DNA of 64,000 bases from Photorhabdus cinerea (GCF_011189575.1 NZ_PUJW01000007.1:62001-126000); one strand, 5' to 3'. Positions 27,018 to 36,056 are shown, numbered from the stretch's first letter. Notes: generated by a model not told the origin, from the letters alone. A program made the numbers and translations.

Positions 27018-27472
27018 CCTGATACTCCTTAAATCGTTTATACTTTAAAATGCTGTGAATTCATCTGGTTACAAACCATAGATTACTACGTTTTGAAAAA
27101 CAATCTATTAACAGCCAAATTGTGGACTTACGCTCTAATCATGGGACGTCAAAGTCGCGGTATTCTAGGCAAAATGCTTATCTGTTAATGAGATAACGGA
27201 CACTATTTTAAGAATTGTCCTATGATTTTATGAAAAAATCGGTTAAATACCTTACACCCAACAACAATACTAAACAATATCATTTGATTAACAATATATT
27301 CACCAGATAACCAACTGTAGAAAACAAATTCATCATATTCATATTTTGTGAATTTCTATTTATCATAAGACTAACTTATGCTTTGCAACTTAGTCGAACA
27401 ATCATTTTTATTGCATAAAAATTCACTAATATGCATAATGCAACTTTCATAATTGATTGAATATGGTGGAAT
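27018..27472. other. AT-rich divergent promoter region mdh/argR
   Basis: 455 bp without a gene between the starts of mdh and argR. Apart from the ARG box given separately I see only AT-rich, promoter-like sequence, and no tRNA, repeat or coding remnant. Confidence 0.7.
27410..27427. promoter_or_regulatory. ARG box upstream of argR
   Basis: ATTGCATAAAAATTCACT fits the ArgR operator pattern WNTGNATWWWWATNCANW at every position. It lies 46 bp before the argR start and supports autorepression of argR. The second box usually found 3 bp away is not clear here. Confidence 0.75.
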
Positions 27473-27943
27473 ATGCGTACTCCCTCTAAACAGGAAGATT
27501 TAATAAAAGCTTTCAAGGCGTTATTGAAAGAGGAAAAATTTAGCTCTCAGGGCGAAATCGTCACCGCTCTACTGGAAGAAGGTTTTGAGAACATTAACCA
27601 ATCCAAAGTCTCCAGAATGCTCACTAAATTTGGCGCTGTTCGCACCCGTAATGCTAAAATGGAGATGGTTTACTGCCTGCCTGCCGAGCTTGGTGTTCCT
27701 ACCGCCACTAGCCCAATAAAAAATCTAGTACTGGACGTTGATCACAACCATTCCATAGTTGTAATTCGCACAAGCCCTGGTGCTGCTCAGCTTATTGCTC
27801 GTCAGCTGGATTCTCTTGGCAAAGCAGAAGGTATACTCGGCAGTATTGCAGGTGATGACACCATTTTCATTACGCCTGCCAGAGATTTCACCGCAGAACA
27901 GCTGCGTGGAACCATCCTTAGGTTTTTCGAACAAGAGCTTTAA
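27473..27943 (+). CDS. argR: Arginine repressor
   Basis: Hexameric repressor of arginine biosynthesis and Xer recombination cofactor. The 156-residue protein has the winged HTH (about 1-75, with INQSKVSRMLTKFGAVRTRN). The C-terminal arginine-binding/oligomerisation domain includes GAAQLIARQLDS and the IAGDDTIFI loop. Length equals E. coli ArgR. A perfect ARG box is just upstream. It is convergent with mpl. Confidence 0.98.
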   Translation: MRTPSKQEDLIKAFKALLKEEKFSSQGEIVTALLEEGFENINQSKVSRMLTKFGAVRTRNAKMEMVYCLPAELGVPTATSPIKNLVLDVDHNHSIVVIRTSPGAAQLIARQLDSLGKAEGILGSIAGDDTIFITPARDFTAEQLRGTILRFFEQEL

Positions 27944-27974
27944 ATGAACGCGCCAACATGGCGCGATTCATTTT
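27943..27974. terminator. Bidirectional terminator between argR and mpl
   Basis: AATGAA-CGCGCCA and TGGCGCG-ATTCATTTT pair across a 3-nt loop between convergent genes; a T run follows on the plus strand. Confidence 0.75.
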
Positions 27975-27987
27975 CCTGCTGCCATTT

Positions 27988-29358
27988 TCAGGATTGATAA
28001 GCTTTTTTACTCAGCTTAGAGAGTAATTTTTCATGAATATCACCAAACCCACCATTACTCATAACCAGAATATGATCCCCCGGTTGTGCCTTATCAACAA
28101 TCATATGCACCAACGAATCGATATCAGCACTCCAATACGCAGGCTGAACACAGTGATCTGCAATTTCTGATACATGCCATTTGATATTAGCTGGCTGGAA
28201 TAAGAACACTTCATCAGCACGCCCCAACGCTGGTGCGATCTCATTCTTACTTATACCCATTTTCATTGTATTTGAACGCGGTTCCAGTACGGTAATAATA
28301 CGGGCAGTTCCTCCAACCTTACTACGCAGGGCTTCGAGTGTTGCCAAAATTGCTGTTGGGTGATGCGCAAAATCATCATAAACAGTAATGCCGTTTTCCT
28401 CACCGCGTAGTTCAAGACGACGGCGAGCATTAATAAAATCACTCAAAGCACGGCAAGCATCCGCTGGTTGAACACCAACATGGTGTGCAGCTGCAATCGC
28501 AATCAGCCCATTCCGCATATTATGTTCGCCAACTAATGACCAATTCACCTCTCCGACAACTTCACCACAATAAAACACCCGATAATCGCTGCTGTCTGTG
28601 CTTACCTTTTTTGCCTGCCAGTTACCGGTTTCACCCACCTGTTCCAATTCGCTCCAGCACCCCATAGACAAAACCTGTTTCAGGTTAATATCGTTATCTG
28701 GGACAAAAATCTTGCCATTACCAGGAACAATCCTGACAAGATGATGGAATTGTCTCTGAACAGCTGCCAGATCCCCGAAAATATCACCGTGATCGAATTC
28801 CAAGTTATTCATAATCAGCGTGCGTGGACTGTAATGAACAAATTTAGATCGTTTATCAAAAAAAGCACTGTCATATTCATCAGCTTCTATGACGAAAAAC
28901 GGACTTTCCCCGATCTGAGCTGATGTTTCAAAATTACCCGGGGCACCACCGATCAAAAAACCCGGTTTATAGCCACAAGCTTCCAGAATCCAAGCTAACA
29001 TACCGGCGGTTGTTGTCTTGCCATGAGTGCCAGCAACTGCCAGAACCCAACGCTCAGGCAAAACATAGTCATGTAGCCATTGTGGGCCAGAAGTATAAGG
29101 AAGGCCACGTTCCAACACGGCTTCTACACAAGGATTACCGCGGCTCATAACATTACCGATGATGACCACATCTGGCGCAGGCTCTAACTGTGCCGGGTCA
29201 TATCCCTGAATCAGGCTAATCCCATGTTTTTCCAGTAAGGTACTCATTGGTGGATAAACATTGGCATCTGACCCCGTCACTTCATGGCCAAGAGAACGTG
29301 CCAAAATTGCCAGTCCACCCATAAAAGTGCCGCAGATACCAAGAATATGAATACGCAT
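27988..29358 (-). CDS. mpl: UDP-N-acetylmuramate:L-alanyl-gamma-D-glutamyl-meso-diaminopimelate ligase
   Basis: Recycles murein tripeptide by ligating it to UDP-MurNAc. The 456-residue Mur-ligase family protein has an N-terminal Rossmann segment (MRIHILGICGTFMGG), the ATP loop GTHGKTTT near residue 110, and the central ENNLEFDH-like segment read as NNLEFDHGDIF. The C-terminal domain holds DDFAHHPTA. The start 29358 gives the family length; the upstream hydrophobic extension of the frame is not homologous. It is divergent from fbp, as in E. coli. Confidence 0.97.
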   Translation of the reverse strand: MRIHILGICGTFMGGLAILARSLGHEVTGSDANVYPPMSTLLEKHGISLIQGYDPAQLEPAPDVVIIGNVMSRGNPCVEAVLERGLPYTSGPQWLHDYVLPERWVLAVAGTHGKTTTAGMLAWILEACGYKPGFLIGGAPGNFETSAQIGESPFFVIEADEYDSAFFDKRSKFVHYSPRTLIMNNLEFDHGDIFGDLAAVQRQFHHLVRIVPGNGKIFVPDNDINLKQVLSMGCWSELEQVGETGNWQAKKVSTDSSDYRVFYCGEVVGEVNWSLVGEHNMRNGLIAIAAAHHVGVQPADACRALSDFINARRRLELRGEENGITVYDDFAHHPTAILATLEALRSKVGGTARIITVLEPRSNTMKMGISKNEIAPALGRADEVFLFQPANIKWHVSEIADHCVQPAYWSADIDSLVHMIVDKAQPGDHILVMSNGGFGDIHEKLLSKLSKKAYQS

Positions 29359-29524
29359 TGATTTTCCATTCCATAGCATGAAGTTAGTCACTATTCTAAC
29401 CATCAAAAGCAAGATTAAGAAATGGAATAGCCTATGAATCATCCCTTTCTTTGGCTAAACTGCCCGCGCAAGAGTGCAATGGACACTCAGAAACCACTAT
29501 CAAATCACATTCAGGACTTTCGTC

Positions 29525-30529
29525 ATGAAAACATTAGGCGAATTCATCGTCGAAAAGCAGCACGATTTTTCTCATGCCACAGGTGAACTCACTGCATTGC
29601 TTTCTGCTATTAAGCTCGGAGCAAAGATTATTCACCGTGATATCAATAAAGCCGGTTTAGTGGATATCTTAGGAACCAGCGGCGTATCCAACGTCCAGGG
29701 TGAAGTGCAGATGAAGCTGGACCTGTATGCTAACGAAAAACTCAAAGCAGCACTAAAAGCACGCGGTGAAGTTGCCGGTATCGCTTCAGAGGAAGAAGAC
29801 GATATCGTTATTTTTGAAGGCGACCGCGCTGAAAATGCAAAATATGTTGTTTTGATGGACCCACTAGATGGTTCTTCCAATATTGATGTAAACGTTTCCG
29901 TTGGTACTATCTTCTCTATCTATCGCCGTATTACACCTGTCGGCAAACCCGTCACTGAAGAAGATTTCCTGCAACCGGGTAACCGCCAAGTCGCAGCCGG
30001 ATATGTTGTTTATGGCTCTTCAACTATGCTGGTCTATACAACTGGTTGCGGTGTGCACGCCTTTACTTACGATCCATCTCTTGGGGTGTTCTGCTTGTCC
30101 CATGAAAAAGTACAATTCCCCCCCAAAGGCAATATGTACTCCATCAACGAAGGGAACTACATCAAATTCCCTATGGGAGTAAAGAAATACATCAAGTATT
30201 GTCAGGAACAGGATGAAGCGACTCAGCGTCCTTATACCACTCGTTATATCGGTTCACTGGTTGCTGATTTCCACCGCAATTTACTGAAAGGCGGCATCTA
30301 CATCTATCCAAGTACCGCCAGCCACCCATCAGGAAAATTACGCCTGCTGTATGAATGTAACCCAATGGCATTTCTGGCTGAACAAGCCGGAGGCAAAGCC
30401 AGTGATGGTGCCAACCGCATTCTGGATATCATCCCGTCTAAACTGCATCAGCGAATGCCTTTCTTTGTTGGCAGTAAATCAATGGTAGAGAAAGCCGAAA
30501 GTTTTATGGCTGAATTTTCAGATGAATAA
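29525..30529 (+). CDS. fbp: Fructose-1,6-bisphosphatase class I
   Basis: Gluconeogenic enzyme making fructose-6-phosphate. The 334-residue protein has the metal-binding motif MDPLDGSSNIDVN (about 112-125) and the C-terminal substrate region YECNPMAFLAEQAGG. The start at 29525 (MKTLGEFIVEKQ) matches the family and excludes a 17-residue extension. It is the last conserved gene before accessory island 1. In E. coli the ytf/yjf sugar-transport genes lie in this direction. Confidence 0.97.
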   Translation: MKTLGEFIVEKQHDFSHATGELTALLSAIKLGAKIIHRDINKAGLVDILGTSGVSNVQGEVQMKLDLYANEKLKAALKARGEVAGIASEEEDDIVIFEGDRAENAKYVVLMDPLDGSSNIDVNVSVGTIFSIYRRITPVGKPVTEEDFLQPGNRQVAAGYVVYGSSTMLVYTTGCGVHAFTYDPSLGVFCLSHEKVQFPPKGNMYSINEGNYIKFPMGVKKYIKYCQEQDEATQRPYTTRYIGSLVADFHRNLLKGGIYIYPSTASHPSGKLRLLYECNPMAFLAEQAGGKASDGANRILDIIPSKLHQRMPFFVGSKSMVEKAESFMAEFSDE

Positions 30530-30554
30530 TTTCATCGGTTAATTATGAATAAAC

Positions 30555-30842
30555 GGTGGGGTTTCCCCTGAGGTATCCCCACAAATCCCTTAGTAAACTA
30601 AAATCATTTCTGTGTATCGCTGGCTGAGTAATTTTAAAGATTTATCCAGTGAGGTCCTGACAAATAACTGCGGAGAATACCTCAGGACATTCTCCGCCAA
30701 CGTAACCGGGTAAGTGTCGCCAATACTGGTGAGAACCAATGACGCACCATTGATAACAGCAGATGTGGCGTCCGTTGACGATAGAGATGTAGGGAAGTCA
30801 GCGCAGGCATAATTATGGGGATACCTCAGGGGACTTCCCACC
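30555..30842. mobile_element. Short inverted-repeat element (MITE-like), 288 bp
   Basis: Ends are 27-bp inverted repeats: 30555-30581 and 30816-30842 agree at 24 of 27 positions, with an 18-bp identical core (TCCCCTGAGGTATCCCCA). The interior has no transposase; the frame on the minus strand (30590-30841) starts inside the right repeat and resembles no protein I know. No clear target duplication could be read. The structure is that of a miniature inverted-repeat transposable element or a deleted IS remnant. Confidence 0.7.
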
Positions 30843-30864
30843 CCTAATATTTATGCCAGTCACT

Positions 30865-30991
30865 ATACCTGTTATCTTTCAAGTTGCCTCTTTGTTGGCT
30901 GCACTCACTCACCCCAGTCACATAGTTATCTATGCTCCCGGGGATTCGCTCCCTTGCCGCCGTGATACATCCTGAAATCCATAGGGTATAT
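30865..30991. repeat. Dispersed intergenic repeat, about 127 bp
   Basis: Sequence from ATACCTGTTATCTTTCAAGT through CACCCCAGTCACATAG and TATGCTCCCGGGGATTCGCT to TCCATAGGGTATAT. The ends are imperfect inverted repeats. I recall very similar sequence as a frequent intergenic repeat in Photorhabdus and Xenorhabdus genomes. Only this copy is in the window, so multi-copy status is from memory. Confidence 0.6.
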
Positions 30992-31029
30992 AGGTTGAAA
31001 AACGACCAAACAGGCTCAAACAGACCTTA

Positions 31030-32223
31030 TTACCCTTTTTTCCATTTATTTGCCAGCAAGATTGCCAGCAATGCTATCACGCCAACTAACCCAATTGTGT
31101 TGACAAGATCCCATCCATTTCCCATTGCCATCATTCCACCCACCGACAGGGAGGCAATCGCATTCAGTACATAGGTAATCAGTGAATTGATTCCTTGAAT
31201 ACGAGACTTATGAATAGAGTGAGAAAAAGCATTCAATAAGAACGTTCCACCGTTGAACATAAAAGCCCAACCAATACCAAACATGATAAGTGAACTAAGG
31301 AAATGGAAAAATGAAGTTCCACTGTATGCTAGCAAGATACCAATAAGGTTCATCGCTACTCCCAACACGATAATCATCTCAGAACGTAGCCTTGTTGCTA
31401 ATCCTACCAATAACAATGCAGGAGCGTACATAGCAACAAAGTGCCATTGCAGTACAACAGCGCTATTCACTATCGAAAAATGATGATGATGCATCGCTAA
31501 TGGCGCTGAGTTCATTAATAGCGTCATAACAGAAAACGCGATTGCACAGCTAGCGGTGCCCATTAAGAAAGCCCTGTCCTTAAGCAATGCAGATAATGGA
31601 CGTATATCCTTCCCAACAGAACTTTTAGCCACAGTGTCGCCTAAAGTCAGTTGCGCCTGAACAATCGCAGTAAGCAAGCAAATTAAAGCGGCAAAAACGA
31701 AACTACCAAAGAAAGGATATTCAGGAAATAATTCTACCCCCTGGCTGGCAACAAATGGACCCAGAAATCCGCCCATTATCCCTCCTCCGACAACCCAAGC
31801 AGTGGCCCGTTTTTTATTTTCGCCATCTTCACAAACTTCAGCAGCAGCAAAACGGTAGTATTGGTTAAATGCACTAAAAGCACCAAGCACAAAGGTTCCC
31901 ACAGCAAAAAAAGCAAAGCTGTGCCACAAAAGCGCACCACCCGCAATCAAACACCCTAATAACCCCAACATTGAACCGATGATAAAAGCAATCCTCCGCC
32001 CAAACTTTTCCATCAAAGTCGAAACGGAATAAATCATCAGCGCCGCGCCTACAACTGTCCCAGTAACCGGTAATGTCGCTAATTCAGGAATAGGCGCTAA
32101 TCGTACACCAACCAAGGTTGATGATAGCGTCAGTAATGAAATGATGCTGCCCGTTAATCCCTGCCCCAATGCCAACCATACAATATTTTTCTTCTGAGAA
32201 ATGTTCATGGCGAATGTTTCCAT
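31030..32223 (-). CDS. MFS transporter linked to DIT1/PvcA-like genes
   Basis: A 397-residue integral membrane protein with about 12 hydrophobic segments. It carries the MFS-type loop 2-3 motif (EKFGRRIAFIIGSMLG), and the second half begins after a central loop near residue 200. The ATG at 32223 overlaps the stop of the upstream gene by one base (TGATG). A second ATG (32208, MNISQKKN) is an alternative. This coupling suggests it exports (or imports) the product of the two DIT1/PvcA-like proteins encoded upstream. The substrate is unknown. Confidence 0.85.
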   Translation of the reverse strand: METFAMNISQKKNIVWLALGQGLTGSIISLLTLSSTLVGVRLAPIPELATLPVTGTVVGAALMIYSVSTLMEKFGRRIAFIIGSMLGLLGCLIAGGALLWHSFAFFAVGTFVLGAFSAFNQYYRFAAAEVCEDGENKKRATAWVVGGGIMGGFLGPFVASQGVELFPEYPFFGSFVFAALICLLTAIVQAQLTLGDTVAKSSVGKDIRPLSALLKDRAFLMGTASCAIAFSVMTLLMNSAPLAMHHHHFSIVNSAVVLQWHFVAMYAPALLLVGLATRLRSEMIIVLGVAMNLIGILLAYSGTSFFHFLSSLIMFGIGWAFMFNGGTFLLNAFSHSIHKSRIQGINSLITYVLNAIASLSVGGMMAMGNGWDLVNTIGLVGVIALLAILLANKWKKG

Positions 32224-33632
32224 CAATTAAAAGAGATTCTCTTTAGCATTTCAATCGGGTCGGCACAGCCATTGCTAAAATACAGTAATGGTTGTTGAGC
32301 ATTGGAAAGCCAGCTAAAAGGAACATCAGATGAAGCAGCTTTCATCGCTAATGGCCGATTAACTAAGCTCATAGCCTCAACATGGGTCATAAAATGAACC
32401 TTACTTTCATTATTTACACATGCGATAACATGCTGAGAAAGCTTATTCCCTCCCTGTTCCCCTAATGTAAATATTGCAGGAATATCAGGACGATCTCTTT
32501 TTACATGTACAGTCAAACGAATAGCATTATTCAACTCTTTAGTTTCTAAGATTTTTTCAGAATCAGGATTAAGAGTATGAATAGCTATATATTTACGTGC
32601 TGATTCATATGCCACTTTATACATAAATGAAATTAATGCTTCAAACACTTCTTCATTACCAATTTTCGCAAGCCAATAATTTTGTGTTCTTGGGTTGAGC
32701 AGTGAAACTATTCCAGCATAAATGAGTGTACTTTTAACGTTGTTTCCATTTGTAATTAAAAACTGTTTTAGTACTTCCGGCAATTTAATATTATGTGGAG
32801 ATATGAGTGAATCGCTATCTATGATAGTGTCCCAATCAATATTCAATAGAATAGTACTAATCTTTCCGCTGACGACATTTTCATCAACAGAACTAGCCTG
32901 TTCAGTCACTAATTTTTCAATATCTTCATTTTGATAAAAGTTTTCTTCAGTCCATGGAAGAAACATCACGCGGCTCTGTTCTGCAGCAAAACATTCCGCT
33001 ATTGAATTTCTTTGCCTATCATATTCTCGTGTCAATTCAGGGCGAGTAAAAAGAGCTTGCCAAAAACGACTTCCCCCTGTTAGGACTTTAATTAAAATCT
33101 TATTCCCAGTAACCAAACTCAATGCTTTTGATAATATCTGTAACCGTGCTATCGCATATAATTCAGAAAAATCAGCATAGGCACCTAAAGTTTTCAAACC
33201 ACCACAAGAGCGTTTAGGTTGTCCCCATCCAAGCACAAAAACAATTTCACCAATATGAATAATACTCGCTAGCTTTTTCTGTAACTCTTCCGTTGCAAGA
33301 ACACCCGCGTTCTTTGATATAGCGCTGTTGCGAAAAATTTCTACGATCAGTGCCGCTTTATGCCAGTCAGGGATATTAATATTACGATACATACACCCTT
33401 CAGGTAATCCAGATAGTGTTCCTCTGGCTTTTTTTACCAATTCAGATGCTTCTCTGTCTATCGTTTTTTTCCACACAGGAAGTAGTGCTCTAATTTGCTC
33501 GTTATCTAAATAGATAACTTCTGAATCCTCTTGCTCAAAATATTCTTCTCGCCATTTTCTTGCCAGGAAATCAGGAAGCCCAGACTCACTAAGAACTTCT
33601 CTTTCTTTTAAGAATAAGAGATTACTTTCCAT
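32223..33632 (-). CDS. DIT1/PvcA-superfamily protein (isocyanide synthase-like), copy A
   Basis: 469 residues, no signal peptide or membrane segment. Residues about 127-185 (VFVLGWGQPK, then LGAYADFSELYAIARLQ) and 342-420 (ARKYIAIHTL, then NAIRLTVHVK) follow the pattern of the DIT1_PvcA family. In PvcA/IsnA the equivalents are P-K---LG-LPD--E-LAL--L and A-RY-A---AIRLSIH. Family members make isonitriles from tyrosine or tryptophan, or act in dityrosine synthesis. Here the sequence is divergent, with an insertion of about 100 residues. It lies between a second DIT1/PvcA-like gene and an MFS transporter. Substrate and activity are unknown; membership of the fold is my inference from motifs. Confidence 0.62.
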   Translation of the reverse strand: MESNLLFLKEREVLSESGLPDFLARKWREEYFEQEDSEVIYLDNEQIRALLPVWKKTIDREASELVKKARGTLSGLPEGCMYRNINIPDWHKAALIVEIFRNSAISKNAGVLATEELQKKLASIIHIGEIVFVLGWGQPKRSCGGLKTLGAYADFSELYAIARLQILSKALSLVTGNKILIKVLTGGSRFWQALFTRPELTREYDRQRNSIAECFAAEQSRVMFLPWTEENFYQNEDIEKLVTEQASSVDENVVSGKISTILLNIDWDTIIDSDSLISPHNIKLPEVLKQFLITNGNNVKSTLIYAGIVSLLNPRTQNYWLAKIGNEEVFEALISFMYKVAYESARKYIAIHTLNPDSEKILETKELNNAIRLTVHVKRDRPDIPAIFTLGEQGGNKLSQHVIACVNNESKVHFMTHVEAMSLVNRPLAMKAASSDVPFSWLSNAQQPLLYFSNGCADPIEMLKRISFN

Positions 33633-33667
33633 ATATTTACTCGTTTTTTATTTTGGGAAATTAACAA

Positions 33668-35110
33668 TTAGTTGTTTTTATTATCTATATAATAAATTGG
33701 TTGAGCGGCATTTGCCATATTAAGTAAAGGCCCATAATGCTGCCTATTAAACAATGTATCAGGGAGATTCTCAATGAATACAGGTAGCTCTTTTCTGGCT
33801 TCCCTTTCCAAACGATATCTAAAATTAATAGATAACTTTCCGTGAGAATTATCCAGACCACCAACACAATGCTGAGCGGTCATAGCGACATCTTTTGATG
33901 AACTTGATATAAAATGTAATTCATCCTTTTTGCCATGAATCGTTAACTTTAATCCATTAGGAGAAGAACCAAAGATTGTATCAAGTTTTCTGTCAGTTAA
34001 TGATATTGCAACATAACGTTTTGCGGCATTCCAGGCTTCATCTCTCATTGCCGATATAATATCGATAACATGAGAATTACCTGAAAAACCAGACAATAAC
34101 CCCATATAGGAAATATTATTTAAGTTAAGATGCAATGAGGATATATAGGCAATATACAGGCTTTGAGTATATGAGTCAGTATAATATTCATTTATTGCCT
34201 TTCCATCATATAAGCATTTATAGTAAACGGATGTAATAATAGAAAAAAATGTGTAATAAAGCTGATTACCAATATCATCTTTCTCATTTATCTTCTGCAA
34301 AGATACCATCAAATCATCATGGCTAAAATATTTATCATAATGAGTTGATAAATCATCACAATGTCCTTTATACATCTTATCTCTTTGTGTATATCGGTTA
34401 GATGGCATACGTTTATCAATCCAACTTTCATAATCCTGAAAATTGATTACATCTTCAACTCCTAATTTTTTAATCCAAAAAGCAATGGAATTTTGATATT
34501 CCTGTACAATATGAGAAGGAGTACCACAAGCTCGATTATATTTTAATCCATCCGATAAGATCGTAAATTTACATCCTGTAGGGGAAAGATTATTCGTCAA
34601 ACGCCCAAGTTTAGCACAGCGGATAATGGTCTGAATCTCTGCCAAATCAGCCAATCCTCCACGGTTTTTAATAGGTGAGAGAGGTTTTCTTGATAAAATA
34701 GGTAATAATAGCTCAATTTTCTCTTCTTTATTAAGACAGTTCTTTACCTGATCACGAATATAGTTCCTAGGTGTATAATCTTTCTTAATTTTAAAGAAAT
34801 AATTATCAAATAGAGATTCAGCTACGATCTCTGGAATACCTATATTTTTAACCTCATATTCGTTCTGTAATTTTCTTGCTCTTATGAGCGTAGCGCTCTG
34901 GCGCTGTGATATGGATTTATTCATTACATTTTGTAATAAAGGAATAAATTCATCCAAAAAATAATCAGCCGAAATACATTCTGACTTTACATTAGTCTCA
35001 CCTCCAAGATAAAGAGAATAACGTAATTTTCTCGTTAATTCTATTAAACGATGACTACTGGATATCTGTGTCCTCATCCTGTCCGTAGTAAATATCTTCT
35101 CCGAATTCAT
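33668..35110 (-). CDS. DIT1/PvcA-superfamily protein (isocyanide synthase-like), copy B
   Basis: 480 residues from the ATG at 35110 (MNSEKIFTTDRM, GGGA six bases upstream); a TTG 11 codons earlier is less likely. Residues about 135-161 (LLPILSRKPLS, GGLADLAEIQTI) and 183-205 (FTILSDGLKYNRACG) resemble the PvcA-type core LPAFP-KSPN--K-LG-LPDL-E and I-SDG--F. Near the C-terminus, AAKRYVAISL and GLKLTIHGKKDE mirror the family's AIRLSIH block. It is the first gene of a unit with copy A (35 bp gap) and the MFS gene. The DNA is noticeably more AT-rich than flanking core genes. Function is inferred only at superfamily level. Confidence 0.65.
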   Translation of the reverse strand: MNSEKIFTTDRMRTQISSSHRLIELTRKLRYSLYLGGETNVKSECISADYFLDEFIPLLQNVMNKSISQRQSATLIRARKLQNEYEVKNIGIPEIVAESLFDNYFFKIKKDYTPRNYIRDQVKNCLNKEEKIELLLPILSRKPLSPIKNRGGLADLAEIQTIIRCAKLGRLTNNLSPTGCKFTILSDGLKYNRACGTPSHIVQEYQNSIAFWIKKLGVEDVINFQDYESWIDKRMPSNRYTQRDKMYKGHCDDLSTHYDKYFSHDDLMVSLQKINEKDDIGNQLYYTFFSIITSVYYKCLYDGKAINEYYTDSYTQSLYIAYISSLHLNLNNISYMGLLSGFSGNSHVIDIISAMRDEAWNAAKRYVAISLTDRKLDTIFGSSPNGLKLTIHGKKDELHFISSSSKDVAMTAQHCVGGLDNSHGKLSINFRYRLEREARKELPVFIENLPDTLFNRQHYGPLLNMANAAQPIYYIDNKNN

Positions 35111-35327
35111 CCATATTCCCAATGTAATTAATATAAGAATCAACTTTATTATTAGTATATTAACTTACAATATTAATAATAATCAGATCAAGAAACCATA
35201 ATTGTGAGCAAAATCACTTAAACACATAAATAATTTCAATAAATAATTAAAATTAACAAAAATAAAATAAACAATATTAGAAAAAATAACTTCAATTTAA
35301 ATAAAATGAAATAAACATATAATTACC

Positions 35328-35378
35328 AACATGAGATAATTCTCATCGTAACTAATTAATATATGCTTATCTCATGTT
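35328..35378. promoter_or_regulatory. Candidate operator: repeated ATGAGATAA/TTATCTCAT sites
   Basis: AACATGAGATAA (35328-35339) is exactly inverted as TTATCTCATGTT (35367-35378). A third half-site, TTCTCAT (35340-35346), forms ATGAGA-TAAT-TCTCAT with the first. The site lies 218 bp upstream of the copy B start and 148 bp upstream of ppa. It could be a regulator-binding region or a transcript hairpin. Confidence 0.45.
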
Positions 35379-35479
35379 TGAAATACCAAGCTTCATATCT
35401 CACAGCACTATGAAGGTATTACTGACGCATGGAAACGACACCATCCCACGCCATCGTTCCACTTCCCCCTCATTCTGGC

Positions 35480-35485
35480 TATAAT
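35480..35485 (+). promoter_or_regulatory. ppa -10 box
   Basis: TATAAT, 40 bp before the ppa ATG, is a perfect sigma-70 -10 hexamer. No good -35 hexamer is evident 17 bp upstream. Confidence 0.5.
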
Positions 35486-35525
35486 AACCCCCACTCCATT
35501 CTGGTTTGAAATAAAGGAAACTTTC

Positions 35526-36056
35526 ATGAGTCTGAACTCAGTACCGGCAGGGAAAGAACTGCCTGAAGACATTTACGTCATCATTGAGATCCCTGCCAAC
35601 GCAGATCCCATTAAATATGAAGTTGATAAAGAATCTGGTGCACTGTTTGTAGATCGTTTTATGTCTACCGCAATGTTCTATCCATGCAACTATGGTTACA
35701 TCAACAACACTCTGTCTCTGGATGGTGACCCGGTTGATGTTCTGGTTCCAACTCCATACCCGCTGCAACCAGGTTCTGTGATCCGTTGCCGTCCGGTTGG
35801 CGTTCTGAAAATGACTGATGAATCAGGTGAAGATGCCAAACTGGTTGCGGTTCCACACAGCAAATTGACCAAAGAATATGATCACATCAAAGATGTGAAC
35901 GATTTGCCAGAATTGCTGCGCGCTCAGATCACCCACTTCTTTGAGCGCTACAAAGATCTGGAAAAAGGTAAATGGGTTAAAGTTGACGGTTGGGATAACG
36001 CCGAAGCTGCTAAAGCAGAAATTATCTCCTCTTTCGAACGTGCGGCTAAGAAATAA
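35526..36056 (+). CDS. ppa: Inorganic pyrophosphatase
   Basis: Hydrolyses PPi to drive biosynthesis. The 176-residue protein has the class I signature DGDPVDVLV (about 65-73) with the three metal-binding Asp. The N-terminus is SLNSVPAGKELPEDIYVIIEIP-like. Length equals E. coli Ppa. AAAGGA lies just upstream of the ATG. It is followed by a clear terminator. Confidence 0.98.
   Translation: MSLNSVPAGKELPEDIYVIIEIPANADPIKYEVDKESGALFVDRFMSTAMFYPCNYGYINNTLSLDGDPVDVLVPTPYPLQPGSVIRCRPVGVLKMTDESGEDAKLVAVPHSKLTKEYDHIKDVNDLPELLRAQITHFFERYKDLEKGKWVKVDGWDNAEAAKAEIISSFERAAKK

Larger units (their letters stand above)
35111..35525. other. AT-rich divergent promoter region island 1/ppa
   Basis: 415 bp with no gene between the start of the DIT1/PvcA-like unit and ppa. 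It is very A/T-rich in its first half. It holds the palindromic half-sites and the ppa -10 box described separately; I see no coding remnant. Confidence 0.7.

Noticed and set aside
30590..30841. 83-codon minus-strand ORF inside the inverted-repeat element
   Set aside because: It begins within the terminal repeat with a GTG, resembles no protein I know, and is explained by the element's lack of stops over 250 bp.
34141..34300. Possible frameshift splitting in the DIT1/PvcA-like copy B
   Set aside because: The frame is continuous and both the core and C-terminal motifs lie in it; the divergent middle looks like an insertion rather than an error.
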